Positions 63,060 to 64,000 of a stretch of 64,000 bases of DNA are shown piece after piece; position 1 is the stretch's first letter; every line of letters begins with the position of its first letter. This DNA comes from Branchipolynoe longqiensis. Lineage: Eukaryota; Annelida; Polychaeta; Phyllodocida; Polynoidae. The translations under genes and the position numbers were made by a program. The stretch lies in NCBI GenBank assembly GCA_030323885.1, contig CM059199.1:43709347-43773346 (forward strand), read 5' to 3'. A model generated the notes under the pieces. The model was not told the origin of the DNA. It was given only the letters and a program-made list of their open reading frames with translations, and searched no databases.

Positions 63060-63900
63060 CCTTTGTCACTAAGCGTCACCCAGTGTCATTAAATATCGCC
63101 CAGTGTCAATAAATATCGCCCAGTTTCACTAAATATCGCCCATTTTCACTAAATATCGCCCAGTTTCACTAAATATCGCCCAGTTTCACTACTTATCGCC
63201 CAGTGTCACTAAATATCGTCCAGGTTCACTAAATATCGCCCAGTGTCACTAAATATCGCCCATTGGCACTAAATATCTCCCAGTTTCACTAAATATCGCG
63301 CAGTGTCACTAAATATCGTCCAGTTTCACTAATTATCGGCCAATGTCACTAAATATCACGCAATGTTACAAAGGATCATCCAGTGTCACTAAAGATCACC
63401 CAGTGTCACTAAGGATCAACCAGTTTCACTAAATATCGTCCAGTGTCAGTACATATCACTACAGTGTCACTGCAGATCGTTCAGTGTCACTACAGATCGT
63501 TCATTGTCACTATAGATCGTTCAGTGTCACTACAGATCGTTCAGTGTCACTACAGATCGTTCAGTGGCATTACATATTGTTCAGTGTCACTACATGGAAT
63601 ATAGTCATGCTGGACACTGTATCGGGGCATTGGATGTACCCAATGTCACAAGCCATCGCCCAGTGTCAATACGCACCGCCCAGTTTCAATAAATATTGTC
63701 TAATTTCACTAAATAACGCCCAATGTCACTACCTATCTCCAGATTCACTCATTATCGCCCAAAATCACTCATTATCACTGAATGGCACAGACATCATCCA
63801 GTGTCACCACATGTAGCTCAGTGTCAGAAAATGTTGTCCAATGTCATAAAGCATCATCCAACGTCACTAAATATTGGACACTGTCACTAAATATTGTCCC
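63060..63900. repeat. 20-bp minisatellite (CACTAAATATCGCCCAGTTT)
   Basis: About 42 units close to CACTAAATATCGCCCAGTTT. Subtypes occur in blocks: AAATATCGCCCAG early, then AAGGATCACCCAG, then ACAGATCGTTCAG (63470-63570), then mixed. The block order suggests local unit expansion. Confidence 0.9.
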
Positions 63901-64000
63901 ATTTCACCGTACATAGCCCACAAATCAAAGCACAGTCAACTGTGCAATTTACATTGTTTATGTATTGCAATTGTCTTCCCATGTGGAAGGTCGTGGGTCC
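63901..64000. other. end of window, possible SINE head
   Basis: The last bases, CCCATGTGGAAGGTCGTGGG then TCC, look like the anticodon-to-box-B part of a tRNA-like SINE head, cut by the window edge. Confidence 0.3.

Overview
The window reads as non-genic or intergenic DNA from a repeat-rich animal genome, most likely a marine invertebrate. Two things point there: DIRS and RTE-type retrotransposons, and several tRNA-derived SINE families. A mollusc is my best guess, because one SINE-like tail (near 42705-42775 and 42950-43005) resembles, from memory, repeats common in molluscan genomes; this is low confidence. I could not support a single cellular protein-coding exon. Every coding stretch I recognise belongs to a transposable element, and most other long open frames are artefacts of tandem repeats.

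Left end (1-8.3 kb): a DIRS-like gag frame on the minus strand runs off the window edge. A 494-base assembly gap follows, then an almost intact RTE-clade LINE on the minus strand, then the 3' half of a second DIRS-like element on the plus strand (RNase H and tyrosine recombinase, both broken). The second DIRS part is followed by an 87-bp inverted repeat.

8.3-27 kb: MITE families, SINEs, tandem arrays (22-bp, 11-bp and 18-bp units) and a decayed second LINE. A roughly 330-bp leader module shared by two LINE-derived copies is joined to the LINE 3' end at different points. A 890-bp inverted-repeat element at 23.9-24.8 kb carries repeats inside its arms.

27-29.5 kb: a 2.3-kb array of a 9-bp unit that is open in all six frames. 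29.5-47 kb: dense SINE and MITE insertions with readable target-site duplications, including a SINE inside a SINE, a 54-bp SINE stub, a 101-bp LINE stub and a MITE family with 9-bp duplications, plus long purine or pyrimidine tracts.

47-64 kb: more SINEs of three families, poly-G tracts, CpG-rich promoter-like patches with ETS, NRF1 and CRE motifs (52.5, 56.2 and 57.6-58.3 kb), and a final 20-bp tandem array.

Family labels such as SINE-A or MITE-3 are mine and are used only to link copies within this window. Working relations: SINE copies carry 10-12 bp duplications and 5' truncations typical of LINE-driven target-primed reverse transcription. The MITEs carry TA, TTAA or 9-bp duplications typical of several DNA-transposon superfamilies, but no transposase gene was seen in the window.
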